Positions 7,968 to 16,048 of a stretch of 64,000 nt of DNA are shown one piece after another. This stretch comes from Roseobacter sp. (GTDB lineage: Bacteria; Pseudomonadota; Alphaproteobacteria; Rhodobacterales; Rhodobacteraceae): contig JAGXGZ010000009.1 of NCBI GenBank assembly GCA_024636495.1, forward strand, positions 62,001 to 126,000, in the 5' to 3' direction. Both the position numbers and the translations under genes were made by a program. Under the pieces are notes generated by a model. That model ran no database searches. It worked only from the letters and a program-made list of their open reading frames with translations, and had not been told where the DNA came from. Within the stretch, counting starts at the first letter, position 1. Every line of letters begins with the position of its first letter.

Positions 7968-8621
7968 ATGAACAAGTTTTTGAACATTCTTCCTCTATGT
8001 GCGGCATTGGCATTGTCCCTGCCGATGGCGTCTTTCGCGCAAACAGCGACGACTGAAACGCCAGCAGCACCAACAGATTCCGCAGCACCAGCCCAAGAGG
8101 CCGCGCCAAAGGCCAGCGATATCGAAGCGCAGCTCAGCATGGGCGACGAGAGTGAAGCCAACACCGAATTTGGCCAGCCCTATACGAAAGAAGTAGTAGG
8201 TGCGTGGGAAATGCGCTGCATCAAGACCGAAGAAGGCACGGACCCTTGCCAGATGTATCAGCTGATGGATGACGGCCAGGGTGTGCCGGTTGCCGAATTC
8301 TCGCTGTTCCGTTTGCCCGCCGGTGGCAAGGCCGAAGCTGGTGCGACCGTTGTTGTCCCGCTTGAGACCGCCCTGCCCGCGCAATTGAACATCAGCGTCG
8401 ATGGCGCCAAGGCGCGCCGCTATCCTTACGCGTTTTGTAACCCGGTAGGATGTTACGTGCGGATGGGTTTGACCTCGGAAGATGTCGCCGCGCTCAAGCG
8501 TGGCAAAGAAGCGGTGCTGACCATCGTGCCAGCCCTTGCACCTGATCAAAAAGTCGAGTTGGTGTTGTCGCTGGACGGATTTACCGCCGGGTTCGACAAG
8601 TCTTCGGTCGTTGATCAATAA
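7968..8621 (+). CDS. Invasion-associated locus B (IalB) family secreted protein
   Basis: A 217-residue periplasmic protein of the IalB family, common in alphaproteobacteria and named after a Bartonella invasion factor; in free-living roseobacters the role is unknown. The ATG at 7968 is chosen because it opens a signal peptide (MNKFLNILPLCAALAL... ASFAQ); an ATG at 7929 would bury that peptide and has no ribosome binding site. An Ala/Pro/Glu-rich linker (residues about 25-55) precedes the folded domain. Family-like features are WEMRCIKTE...CQMYQL and YAFCNPVGCYVRMGL, with paired cysteines suited to disulphides. Confidence 0.85.
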   Translation: MNKFLNILPLCAALALSLPMASFAQTATTETPAAPTDSAAPAQEAAPKASDIEAQLSMGDESEANTEFGQPYTKEVVGAWEMRCIKTEEGTDPCQMYQLMDDGQGVPVAEFSLFRLPAGGKAEAGATVVVPLETALPAQLNISVDGAKARRYPYAFCNPVGCYVRMGLTSEDVAALKRGKEAVLTIVPALAPDQKVELVLSLDGFTAGFDKSSVVDQ

Positions 8622-8647
8622 TCACTGATTGATCGCGATTAAGCGGG

Positions 8648-8671
8648 GGCCGTCTTGGAAACAAGGCGGCC
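8648..8671. terminator. Hairpin between convergent genes
   Basis: A 10-bp stem with one wobble pair and a GAAA (or TTTC) loop lies between the ends of the IalB-family gene and the ketosynthase gene. It may serve both transcripts, although the adjacent T runs are short. Confidence 0.55.
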
Positions 8672-8680
8672 TTTAGCGTT

Positions 8681-9889
8681 TCAGACCGCGCGAACTGCGA
8701 TCACGGCGTTCATGCCGCCAAAGGCAAACGCGTTCGACAGGGCAACCGTGACCTTGGCATCGCGCGCCTCGTTGGGGACCACGTCAAGCGCGCATTCAGG
8801 ATCCGGTTCCTGATACCCGATGGTGGGTGCGATGACCCCGTCGCGCAGCGCCATGATGCAGGCCAAAAGTTCGACCGCCCCTGTCCCGCCAATCAGATGC
8901 CCGTGCATGGATTTGGTCGAGCTGATCATCAGCCGGTCCGCATGGGGGCCGAACACATCGGCCACGGCGGCACATTCGGTTTTGTCATTGGCGGCCGTGC
9001 CCGTGCCATGCGCATTGATATAACCGACCTGATCGGCATTGATCCGGGCATCAGCCAAAGCCCCCGCCATGGCGCGCGCGGCACCGGACTTGGACGGGGT
9101 TACAATGTCGCCCGCATCAGAAGTCATGGCAAATCCCACGACTTCGCACAGGATTTCCGCCCCACGTGCACGCGCGTGATCGTAGTCCTCGAACACGAAA
9201 ATGCCCGCACCCTCGCCCTGAACCATTCCGTTGCGGTTGGCCGAGAACGGGCGGCAGGCGTCGCGGCTCATCACGCGCAGACCCTCCCACGCTTTCACGC
9301 CGCCAAAACACAGCATCGATTCCGATCCACCTGTCACCATCGCAGGTGCCATCCCAGAGCGCACCATGGCAAAGGCCTGTGCCATCGCGTGATTTGACGA
9401 CGCGCAGGCGGTCGAGACGGTAAAAGACGGCCCCTTGAGGTTATATTCCATGCTGACGTGACTGGCGGCGGCATTGTTCATCAGCTTGGGCACCACAAAG
9501 GGATGCACGCGGTTTTTGCCCTCTTCATAGACGGCGCGGTAATTGTCATCCCATGTGCTGACACCGCCGCCCGCTGTGCCCAGCACGACACCGGATTTGG
9601 CGGATAATTCGCCTGAAAAGACCAGACCGGATTGTGCAATCGCCTCTGCGGCGGCGGCAAGGGTGAATTGCGTGAACCGGTCATATAACGAAAGCTGCTG
9701 GCGGTTGTATTGTCCTTCGGGGGGGAAATCATGCACCTGTCCGCCGATCTGGATCGACAGCCGCTCCACATCCCGGAACTTGAGCGGGCCAATGCCGCAA
9801 ACGCCTTCACGCATGGCGGCCAGCGTGTCAGGCACATTCAGGCCAAGTGCGTTGATCGTGCCCGCGCCGGTGATGACCACACGTTTCAA
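8681..9889 (-). CDS. Beta-ketoacyl-ACP synthase (KAS I/II, FabF-like)
   Basis: A 402-residue condensing enzyme that extends acyl-ACP with malonyl-ACP. The catalytic triad is visible: Cys162 in STACASSNHA, His294 in NAHGTGTAAND, and His331 in KSMHGHLIGGTG, with Lys326 alongside. It is three bases downstream of a dedicated acyl carrier protein gene, and LpxD lies upstream of both. The arrangement suggests a ketosynthase specialised for a lipid A or outer-membrane acyl chain rather than the main fatty acid cycle; that specialisation is inference, so no FabF symbol is assigned. Confidence 0.88.
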   Translation of the reverse strand: MKRVVITGAGTINALGLNVPDTLAAMREGVCGIGPLKFRDVERLSIQIGGQVHDFPPEGQYNRQQLSLYDRFTQFTLAAAAEAIAQSGLVFSGELSAKSGVVLGTAGGGVSTWDDNYRAVYEEGKNRVHPFVVPKLMNNAAASHVSMEYNLKGPSFTVSTACASSNHAMAQAFAMVRSGMAPAMVTGGSESMLCFGGVKAWEGLRVMSRDACRPFSANRNGMVQGEGAGIFVFEDYDHARARGAEILCEVVGFAMTSDAGDIVTPSKSGAARAMAGALADARINADQVGYINAHGTGTAANDKTECAAVADVFGPHADRLMISSTKSMHGHLIGGTGAVELLACIMALRDGVIAPTIGYQEPDPECALDVVPNEARDAKVTVALSNAFAFGGMNAVIAVRAV

Positions 9890-9892
9890 GAT

Positions 9893-10150
9893 CTAACCCT
9901 GCTCGGCTTTCAGCCGTTCTATGCCCGCCACGATGCTGGCCACGCTGGAGATATCGAAATCGGACGCATCGGGTTGGTTCGCGTTAAACGGCACCGAGAT
10001 ATCAAACGTTTCCTCGATGGCGAATATGCTTTCGACGATGCCCATGCTGTCGATCCCCAGATCCTCAAGCCTGCTAGTCATCGACACATCCGCAGGTTCA
10101 AGCACGGCCTGATCGGCAAGTATGGCGATGACCTGATCCTGGACGTTCAT
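9893..10150 (-). CDS. Acyl carrier protein paralogue
   Basis: An 85-residue acyl carrier protein. The phosphopantetheine attachment site is Ser35 in GIDSMGIVE, within the usual acidic four-helix layout (SRLEDLGIDSMG, then FAIEETFDISVP). The sequence differs from typical housekeeping AcpP (DSLDTVE-type), so it is a specialised carrier. It sits between lpxD upstream and the ketosynthase downstream on the same strand, pointing to delivery of a particular acyl chain to envelope lipids. It may be the functional counterpart of rhizobial AcpXL, but length and motif differ and I do not claim orthology. Confidence 0.85.
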   Translation of the reverse strand: MNVQDQVIAILADQAVLEPADVSMTSRLEDLGIDSMGIVESIFAIEETFDISVPFNANQPDASDFDISSVASIVAGIERLKAEQG

Positions 10151-10183
10151 CTTCGATCTCCTTACGGCTGGCGGTGATCCGGT

Positions 10184-11275
10184 TTAATCGTCTGACGCGG
10201 GTGGGGACAGTTCTTTTTTCAACAAGGTGAAATCACGGATCAAACGCGGCAGACGCCGCAGCGCTTTGTAGCTGTCGATCTGTTTGCTCATCTCGGTTGC
10301 GGGATAGCCCAGCAAGGACCGCCCTGCCGGCGCATTCGACATGATCTTGGTCCCGCCGCCCGCAATCACGCCGTCGCCCACAAAAATGTTGTCGCTGACA
10401 CCACATTGCCCGCCCAGCACCACGTTATTGCCGATGGTCGCAGAGCCCGCGATGCCCACCTGCCCGCAGATCAGGCAGTTGATCCCGATCACCACGTTAT
10501 GGCCCAAATGGACCTGATTATCCAACTTGGTCCCGTCGCCGATCACGGTGTTGCGGATGGTGCCGCTGTCGATGGTGCAATTCATCCCACATTCCACGTC
10601 ATTGCCAATGGTCACACTGCCAAGGCTGTGGATACGCGCCCATTGTTGCGCTTTTGTGTCGCCACGGTCGCCCAGCGTTTTGCGGGTTTGTTCAACCGTA
10701 CTGGGTTCTGGGGTCACAAAGGAAAACCCATCGCCGCCGATGCGCGCACCGGGTTGTGCGATGAAATCATCCCCGATCTGCACCCGAGCGCCAATGCTGA
10801 CGTGATCGCGCAGGTACGCATTCTTTCCCAAACGCGCATCCTGGCCGATATGACACTGTGGCCCGATGATGCTGCCTGCCCCAATCGACGCACCTGCCGC
10901 GATGATCGTGAGCGGCCCGACCGACACATCGTCGCCCAAGACCGCAGTCGGATCGATGATCGCAGAGGGGTGAATACCCGGTCCGAACCCCTGCCCCGGA
11001 TCCATCATCCGGGTCAGGCCCGACATGGCATAGCGCGGGCGATTGGGCAGAATGGCGGCCTTCAGTCCAAGTGCTTGCCAATCCGCATCGGGCCAAAGCA
11101 TCGCAGCTTGTGCCTGACCGTCGCCCAAAGCGCCTGCGTATTTCGGGCTCATCGCGAGGGCCAGATCACTTGGCCCTGCATGCGCAGGTTCGGCCAGCTT
11201 GTCGATCTTAAATGCCGTATCTCCGACGGCCGTGGCCCCCAGTGATGCTGCAATCTCTTGAATACTGTAGCCCAT
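10184..11275 (-). CDS. lpxD: UDP-3-O-(3-hydroxyacyl)glucosamine N-acyltransferase
   Basis: LpxD transfers a 3-hydroxyacyl chain from ACP to the 2-amino group of the UDP-glucosamine precursor, the third step of lipid A synthesis. The N-terminal uridine-binding domain (residues about 1-110) is followed by a left-handed parallel beta-helix of hexapeptide repeats and an acidic tail. The catalytic-histidine context QVHLGHNVVIG and the late CGVSDNIFVGDG segment are typical. The ATG at 11275 is preferred over that at 11281 because AAGGGGA lies seven bases upstream of it. About 363 residues, a normal length. It heads the acp-ketosynthase group. Confidence 0.93.
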   Translation of the reverse strand: MGYSIQEIAASLGATAVGDTAFKIDKLAEPAHAGPSDLALAMSPKYAGALGDGQAQAAMLWPDADWQALGLKAAILPNRPRYAMSGLTRMMDPGQGFGPGIHPSAIIDPTAVLGDDVSVGPLTIIAAGASIGAGSIIGPQCHIGQDARLGKNAYLRDHVSIGARVQIGDDFIAQPGARIGGDGFSFVTPEPSTVEQTRKTLGDRGDTKAQQWARIHSLGSVTIGNDVECGMNCTIDSGTIRNTVIGDGTKLDNQVHLGHNVVIGINCLICGQVGIAGSATIGNNVVLGGQCGVSDNIFVGDGVIAGGGTKIMSNAPAGRSLLGYPATEMSKQIDSYKALRRLPRLIRDFTLLKKELSPPASDD

Positions 11276-11301
11276 GGTCATTTCCCCTTGTCGGGGACGG
11301 G

Positions 11302-12927
11302 TTACCCCTGAACAGCGCCCAATGCTACCCCTGCCTTGCTCAGCGCATCCCAGATTTTCGCGTCCCGCCCATAGATATCGTCGCGGTATTGGGTGTGGCC
11401 ACGCGGTGTTGTGAAAGCGGTCCGGTAGATGATGTGCACGGGCAATTCGACATCCAGATGGACAAAGGTTTCGCGTCCCGTGGCCAGTTGCGCCTTGAAG
11501 AACCCTACCGGATCAGAGGTTTGGGCCGCCAGCAATGTATAGGCGAAATCAAACGGATCGGCCAAGCGCACACAACCGTGGCTGAAGGCACGTACATCAC
11601 GGGCAAACAGGCTTTTGGAGGGGGTATCGTGCAGGTAGATGTTGTATTTGTTGGGGAAGATGAACTTGACCAAGCCTAGCGCGTTGCTTGCACTGGGGCG
11701 TTGGCGCATCCCAAAAGGGAACGTGCGCGCGGTGTAGCGGCTAAAATTTACCGACCCACGGTTAACGATACGGCCACTTCCGTCAATCACGTCGATATGG
11801 CCCACGGCGCCCGCGTTGCGCTGCAAGGCTGGCAGGTATTCCTTGGTGACAATCGACCGTGGCACCGTCCATGTGGGGTTGATGACGATATATTCCATCG
11901 TATCGGAAAATTCGGGGGTGTAGCGGCCGTCTTCTCTTGCCCCCACAACCGAACGTGTCTCGAATGTGACGCGCCCATCGTCGATGATCGCGGCGGTAAA
12001 GGCAGGGATATTGACCAGAACGTGACGCGCGCCGCGTTCTTTGTTCAACCAGCGCTCGCGCTCCATCGCGACGATGACAGATTTCAGTCGTGTCTCGACG
12101 CTTTTGTTGATCTCTGACATGGTGCCGGCACCGGCAACGCCGTCGCCGTTCAGGCCGTGATCAACCTGAAACTCACGCACCGCTTCTTGCATTGCCTTGT
12201 CATAGGTCATCGCATTCGACCGTTTAAGGTAGCCCATCGCGATCAGACGATTGCGCAGGGCGACCACAAGATTGCCTTGCGCACCGGGCTTAAGCGAAGA
12301 GGTCGGCACACTCGCCCCCCATCCGCCCTTTGCCATCAGCTTTTCCATCGCCAGTTTTTCGCGCATCAGCGCGTTATATTCCATTGTCCGCGGGCGCAGA
12401 TTGCGCAGGAACGGCATCGGGTCAGCCTTGGTGAAATCGGCCAGATAGCCCTTACGGTCGCGGTACGGCACCTCGCGCACCATCGAGCTGTCAATCCGCG
12501 ACGGGATCAGAACGCCGGTCTGCAAGTCGCGGGCATATTGCAAAAAAACCTTGGTCATTTCGACCTCGGCCAATCCACGGTCGCGCGGTGTCTTGGCGTT
12601 TTTTAACGTTTCCATCAGCCCCGAAGGATCATAGCGCGCAACCGGCAAGCCGTGAGCGTCCGCCGACGCGATGGCGGCCATCAACGCCGCACGCCGCGCG
12701 CGGTGGGTATCAGACCCTTCGGTCCAGACGGGCTCATAATCATGGGTCCGGTAGTAGGCGGCAATGTCTTCGTCGCGCGAAGCGGCTTCGGCGACGGCCT
12801 GTTTGAATGCGGTGACCTGCGCAAATACAGGTGCGGGTACCGTGAAAAGGACAACCGCCGTTGCGGCCGCACCCAGAAAGGCGGCGATCCCGCTTGTGGC
12901 GCGTGGCGTGTGGCTTACGTCTTTCAT
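11302..12927 (-). CDS. L,D-transpeptidase, YcbB (LdtD)-like
   Basis: A 541-residue periplasmic enzyme forming 3-3 (DAP-DAP) peptidoglycan crosslinks. It starts at 12927, with GGGGGAA six bases upstream; an upstream in-frame TTG lies inside that site. A hydrophobic signal/anchor spans residues 11-37. A scaffold region follows, then a peptidoglycan-binding domain (about 218-278) and a YkuD catalytic domain (about 300-490) with His433 in YLHDTP and the nucleophile Cys452 in SHGCVRLADP. The layout matches the E. coli YcbB group. It is divergent from a DUF882 peptidase, another wall-acting protein. Confidence 0.9.
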   Translation of the reverse strand: MKDVSHTPRATSGIAAFLGAAATAVVLFTVPAPVFAQVTAFKQAVAEAASRDEDIAAYYRTHDYEPVWTEGSDTHRARRAALMAAIASADAHGLPVARYDPSGLMETLKNAKTPRDRGLAEVEMTKVFLQYARDLQTGVLIPSRIDSSMVREVPYRDRKGYLADFTKADPMPFLRNLRPRTMEYNALMREKLAMEKLMAKGGWGASVPTSSLKPGAQGNLVVALRNRLIAMGYLKRSNAMTYDKAMQEAVREFQVDHGLNGDGVAGAGTMSEINKSVETRLKSVIVAMERERWLNKERGARHVLVNIPAFTAAIIDDGRVTFETRSVVGAREDGRYTPEFSDTMEYIVINPTWTVPRSIVTKEYLPALQRNAGAVGHIDVIDGSGRIVNRGSVNFSRYTARTFPFGMRQRPSASNALGLVKFIFPNKYNIYLHDTPSKSLFARDVRAFSHGCVRLADPFDFAYTLLAAQTSDPVGFFKAQLATGRETFVHLDVELPVHIIYRTAFTTPRGHTQYRDDIYGRDAKIWDALSKAGVALGAVQG

Positions 12928-13242
12928 GTTCGATTCCCCCAAAGCGTAAATACTGTTTGTTCAAGTAACGCCTGAACACACCAAATTTTGTCCAATAACA
13001 TTCTATGTGAGGTCGAAACAAAGCTGAAAATGGTGCGATTTCGCTACGCCCCTGTGGCAATAATGACCACCCCAACAACCTTTGCGCAAATTTTCGCCTA
13101 AAATTCTTGATAGATGGAACCTTCTGGATTCAGCACTTGGTTAAAGAATCGCTCTATGCCATATAAACGTTGCATCTGGGGATAGATGAGAATTTCCGTG
13201 TAACATCATGGAAGATCAGGCATAATACGGGACAATAGACAC
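12928..13242. other. 315-bp divergent intergenic region
   Basis: This stretch separates the L,D-transpeptidase and DUF882 genes and must contain both promoters. It is A/T-richer than the flanking genes. I see loose matches such as TTGGTT (13137-13142) with TATAAA (13162-13167), spaced 19 bp, and CATAAT at 13221-13226, but no strong promoter or operator. No gene is apparent in it. Confidence 0.4.
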
Positions 13243-13812
13243 ATGGATGGTACAAGTTCTTCGGGCATGACCCGCCGCGCGCTTCTGGGGGCTTTCGCAG
13301 CGACAACGGTAGCCGCCGCTCCGACTTTTGCAAATGCAGCGGGTTTTCTGCGCGGTGCAGGCGATATTCGCCGCATCCGGATGTATTCGGGCCGCACCGG
13401 TGAACGTCTTGACATGATTTATTGGATCGAAGGCAATTATATCAAGGATGCCATCAGCGAGGTGAACCATTTCATGCGCGATTGGCGCACGGATGGTGTG
13501 AAATCTATGGACCTGCGCACAATTGATATCATGGCGGCGTCCCATAACCTTCTTGATGTGCACGAGCCTTATATGTTGCTGTCCGGGTATCGCAGCCCAC
13601 AGACCAATGCGATGCTCCGCTCGCGGTCCCGCGGCGTTGCAAAAAACTCCCTTCACATGCGCGGTCAAGCAGCCGACTTGCGACTTTCATCCCGTTCCGT
13701 CAACCAGATGGCGAAAGCCGCGATTGCCTGTCAGGGTGGCGGTGTAGGTCGCTATTCGGGATCGAACTTTGTCCATATGGACTGTGGAGTTGTTCGTAAC
13801 TGGGGCGGTTGA
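13243..13812 (+). CDS. DUF882 / M15-like peptidase (YcbK type), Tat-exported
   Basis: A 189-residue periplasmic protein of the DUF882 (Peptidase_M15_2) family, likely a zinc-dependent peptidoglycan peptidase. The N-terminus has a twin-arginine-like signal (MTRRALLGAFAATTVA), ending near ANAAG. Zinc-site candidates are His138 and Asp145 in LHMRGQAADL and His178 in NFVHMDCG, matching the HxxGxAxD and late-His pattern of D,D-carboxypeptidases. SGYRSPQTN is also typical. In E. coli ycbB and ycbK are neighbours, and here the homologues are divergent neighbours, supporting a linked wall-remodelling role. Substrate specificity is not known from sequence. Confidence 0.87.
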   Translation: MDGTSSSGMTRRALLGAFAATTVAAAPTFANAAGFLRGAGDIRRIRMYSGRTGERLDMIYWIEGNYIKDAISEVNHFMRDWRTDGVKSMDLRTIDIMAASHNLLDVHEPYMLLSGYRSPQTNAMLRSRSRGVAKNSLHMRGQAADLRLSSRSVNQMAKAAIACQGGGVGRYSGSNFVHMDCGVVRNWGG

Positions 13813-14040
13813 TCCACGACTACCGCTTAAAGCCTTAACAACTAGTAAATGTATTCTTGTCAATTCTGGTCATCCCTCTGAGGGCCGGAAGGTTAAATCC
13901 CGTTGACTGCTCGAATAAGTTCTATTTTGCCATGGCAGGTAACAGAACGGATCGTTGCCTTCCTTTGCAGAGTGATTTGAGCCTGCCCGATCAGTTTTTT
14001 GAATTAACCAAAGTTAAAACAAATCGAGCAGACTATCTTG

Positions 14041-14634
14041 CTATCGTTGGATTTCGTTCAGCGTGACAAGATATGTGAAACCATAGCTGATATCTTCAAT
14101 CTTCGGCCCGGTTACCAATGTGCGCAGCTCGAACGAAGTGGCGTCATGCTGACCCGGCCCCGGAAATATCATATCTTGCGTGCGACCTGTCGAATGACCT
14201 TTGTCTAGCAGTGCAAGCGCCCTGTCCTTTTCATTATTGCTGTCGTTAGTCAGCAAATTGATCGGTCCGAAAAGTGCTGTGAACTTGGGTTGGCTGCGCG
14301 TCGCATAGACCAGCTCGCCCACGTTTAAATAAAGTTTGACCCGACCAGGCCATTGTAATTCCCAGGTCTGCATCGAAAACGCCCCGTCCAATCCTGTGGA
14401 GTATGTCCGCCAGCCGCCGGGTTCACCTGCTGCGATATCTTTTGCGGGTTCCGTCGTGATCCCCTGCCATTGAAAACCACCAAGATGGCGTAACTTCCAC
14501 TGCGTGTTATTCGCCACAGCGACAACAACATTTGTCGCCTCACTGGCAAATCCGTCCCACAACCGATCCGCCAATCGTTCCGCCTGATCAATTGCCTGAT
14601 TAACATCGACAGATACACTTACACCTTTGGCCAT
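14041..14634 (-). CDS. Orphan 197-residue protein, possible actinoporin-like architecture
   Basis: I recognise no family with confidence. The start is well supported by AAGGAGA six bases upstream. There is no signal peptide. Residues about 10-32 form a likely amphipathic helix (VNQAIDQAERLADRLW), followed by a beta-rich domain opening with NVVVAVANNTQWKL and containing many aromatic residues and short strands (FSMQTWELQW, VKLYLNV, GFTYLVTLNE). An N-terminal amphipathic helix plus an all-beta body opening with an AVxNxT-like strand resembles actinoporin or aegerolysin-type membrane-binding proteins; this is an analogy of layout, not demonstrated homology. It stands alone in an A/T-richer patch, suggesting accessory, possibly transferred DNA. 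Confidence 0.65.
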   Translation of the reverse strand: MAKGVSVSVDVNQAIDQAERLADRLWDGFASEATNVVVAVANNTQWKLRHLGGFQWQGITTEPAKDIAAGEPGGWRTYSTGLDGAFSMQTWELQWPGRVKLYLNVGELVYATRSQPKFTALFGPINLLTNDSNNEKDRALALLDKGHSTGRTQDMIFPGPGQHDATSFELRTLVTGPKIEDISYGFTYLVTLNEIQR

Positions 14635-14870
14635 CTATATTCTCCTTAAAAAAGCGCTCAAAGCTTCGATTGAAATTCAAGGCAATACGGAAAAAAATTT
14701 ACAAAATACAAAATCTTATCGGGTGATGAAGCATCTGGTTTAGGGATCGTCATATAAAAAAACGCTAAACACGAGCGGCCACATCAGGCTGATATTTCCT
14801 TTTCAACTTGCCTTGCGCGTTATTCTGCTTTGTTTACTTGTTAATTCAAGTGTTTTTTGACCATCAGCTT

Positions 14871-15311
14871 TCACCAGCCCGTCGGAAACCAAGCGAGGGT
14901 GATCATTGCCAAAACCAAATAGCGAGCCCCTTTGCCGATCGTTACAATCAACACGAAGGACCATAATGGTTCGCGCAATACCCCTGCCATGATCGTTAAA
15001 GCATCTCCAATGACCGGGAGCCAACTCGCAAGCAACGACCACCGCCCATAGCGGCGATACCAGGATTCCGCTCGCGCCAATTGACTGTCATTCGCCGGAA
15101 ACCACCGTTTGTGTTTGAAACGCAGTGCAACCCGCCCCAAGTACCAATTCACGACAGACCCCAGGACGTTGCCCGCTGTTGCGACGACCAACAAGCCGAC
15201 AACTGAATATTGATTGTTTAACAGAAGTGCTACCAACAACGCCTCGGATTGCATTGGAAGAAAAGTCGCTGCAATAAACGCGGCCGAGAATAGACCAAAA
15301 TAAGCAATCAT
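14871..15311 (-). CDS. YqaA/DedA-family membrane protein
   Basis: A 146-residue integral membrane protein of the YqaA subgroup of the DedA (SNARE-associated/VTT) superfamily. The family signature is seen in GNVLGSVVNWYLGR and in WYRRYGRWSLLASWLPVIGDALTIMAGVLR, the conserved F/Y-x-R-x-G and Pro-Gly/Asp helix-break region. DedA relatives act in lipid flipping and membrane homeostasis; what YqaA-type short members do is unclear. Codon use is A/T-richer than most of the window, as in the adjacent orphan gene. Confidence 0.85.
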   Translation of the reverse strand: MIAYFGLFSAAFIAATFLPMQSEALLVALLLNNQYSVVGLLVVATAGNVLGSVVNWYLGRVALRFKHKRWFPANDSQLARAESWYRRYGRWSLLASWLPVIGDALTIMAGVLREPLWSFVLIVTIGKGARYLVLAMITLAWFPTGW

Positions 15312-15469
15312 TCATTCGCCCTTACATTTAAAACGATTGCAACGCGTCGGAATATCCTTGGTCCTTCGATGGCTCTATCCGTGTCAAACCTATTTGCGAA
15401 GACACCCCTGCGATATGGGACAAAAAGGCGCTCATAGGGTCACAGTGTCGCGACCGCTTAGCTGTGCAT

Positions 15470-15501
15470 AAAAAAAGGGTCGCAGTTTCCTGCAACCCTT
15501 T
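15470..15501 (-). terminator. Terminator of ndk
   Basis: Twelve-base arms (15490-15501 and 15474-15485, read on the - strand) pair around a GAAA loop with one wobble, ending in a run of T on that strand. It lies 22 bases past the ndk stop codon. A very clear intrinsic terminator. Confidence 0.88.
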
Positions 15502-15522
15502 TGCGTGATGAAGCCAGGAAGC

Positions 15523-15945
15523 TTAACCAACCAGTTCAAGACCCGAAAAGAAATACGCGATCTCGATGGCGGCAGTTTCTGGCGCGTCCGACCCGTGAAC
15601 CGAATTTTCGCCAACGGATTCAGCGAAATCTGCGCGGATTGTACCGGGTGCTGCGTCGCTTGGGTTGGTGGCACCCATAACTTCGCGGTTTTTCGCGATG
15701 GCGTTTTCGCCTTCCAGAACCTGCGCAACGATTGGCGCGGATGCCATGAATTCGCACAGTTCGTCATAGAAAGGGCGTTCGGCGTGCACTTTGTAAAACT
15801 CGCCAGCTTGGGCTTTGGACAGGTGAATACGCTTGCTTGCAACGATGCGCAGGCCTGCGTCTTCGAATTTCTTGGCGATTGCACCGGTCAGGTTGCGGCG
15901 TGTTGCGTCTGGTTTGATGATCGAGAATGTGCGCTCAAGGGCCAT
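15523..15945 (-). CDS. ndk: Nucleoside diphosphate kinase
   Basis: Ndk equilibrates nucleoside di- and triphosphates through a phosphohistidine intermediate. The 140-residue product begins [24 protein letters not shown] just upstream supports this start over longer in-frame extensions. The active-site His117 is in [12 protein letters not shown], the signature of the family. Length and motifs are standard. It is monocistronic with its own terminator and divergent from the ABC-F gene. Confidence 0.97.
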   Translation of the reverse strand: MALERTFSIIKPDATRRNLTGAIAKKFEDAGLRIVASKRIHLSKAQAGEFYKVHAERPFYDELCEFMASAPIVAQVLEGENAIAKNREVMGATNPSDAAPGTIRADFAESVGENSVHGSDAPETAAIEIAYFFSGLELVG

Positions 15946-16048
15946 GATAGCTCTCCTAAAGGGGTTAATTTGGCCGCTCCCTAACATGGTGCCTGCGCGG
16001 TGAAAAGGCGTGATTGACGCGGGGCCAGACATGGTCCACACCGCGCCC

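Noticed and set aside
13880-13920. Possible tRNA-like sequence (GGTTAAATCCC)
   Set aside because: No cloverleaf can be folded around it: acceptor and anticodon stems are missing.
13857-14066. 69-codon open frame in the spacer after the DUF882 gene
   Set aside because: It lacks a ribosome binding site, starts at TTG, overlaps the orphan gene's end and has no recognisable content.
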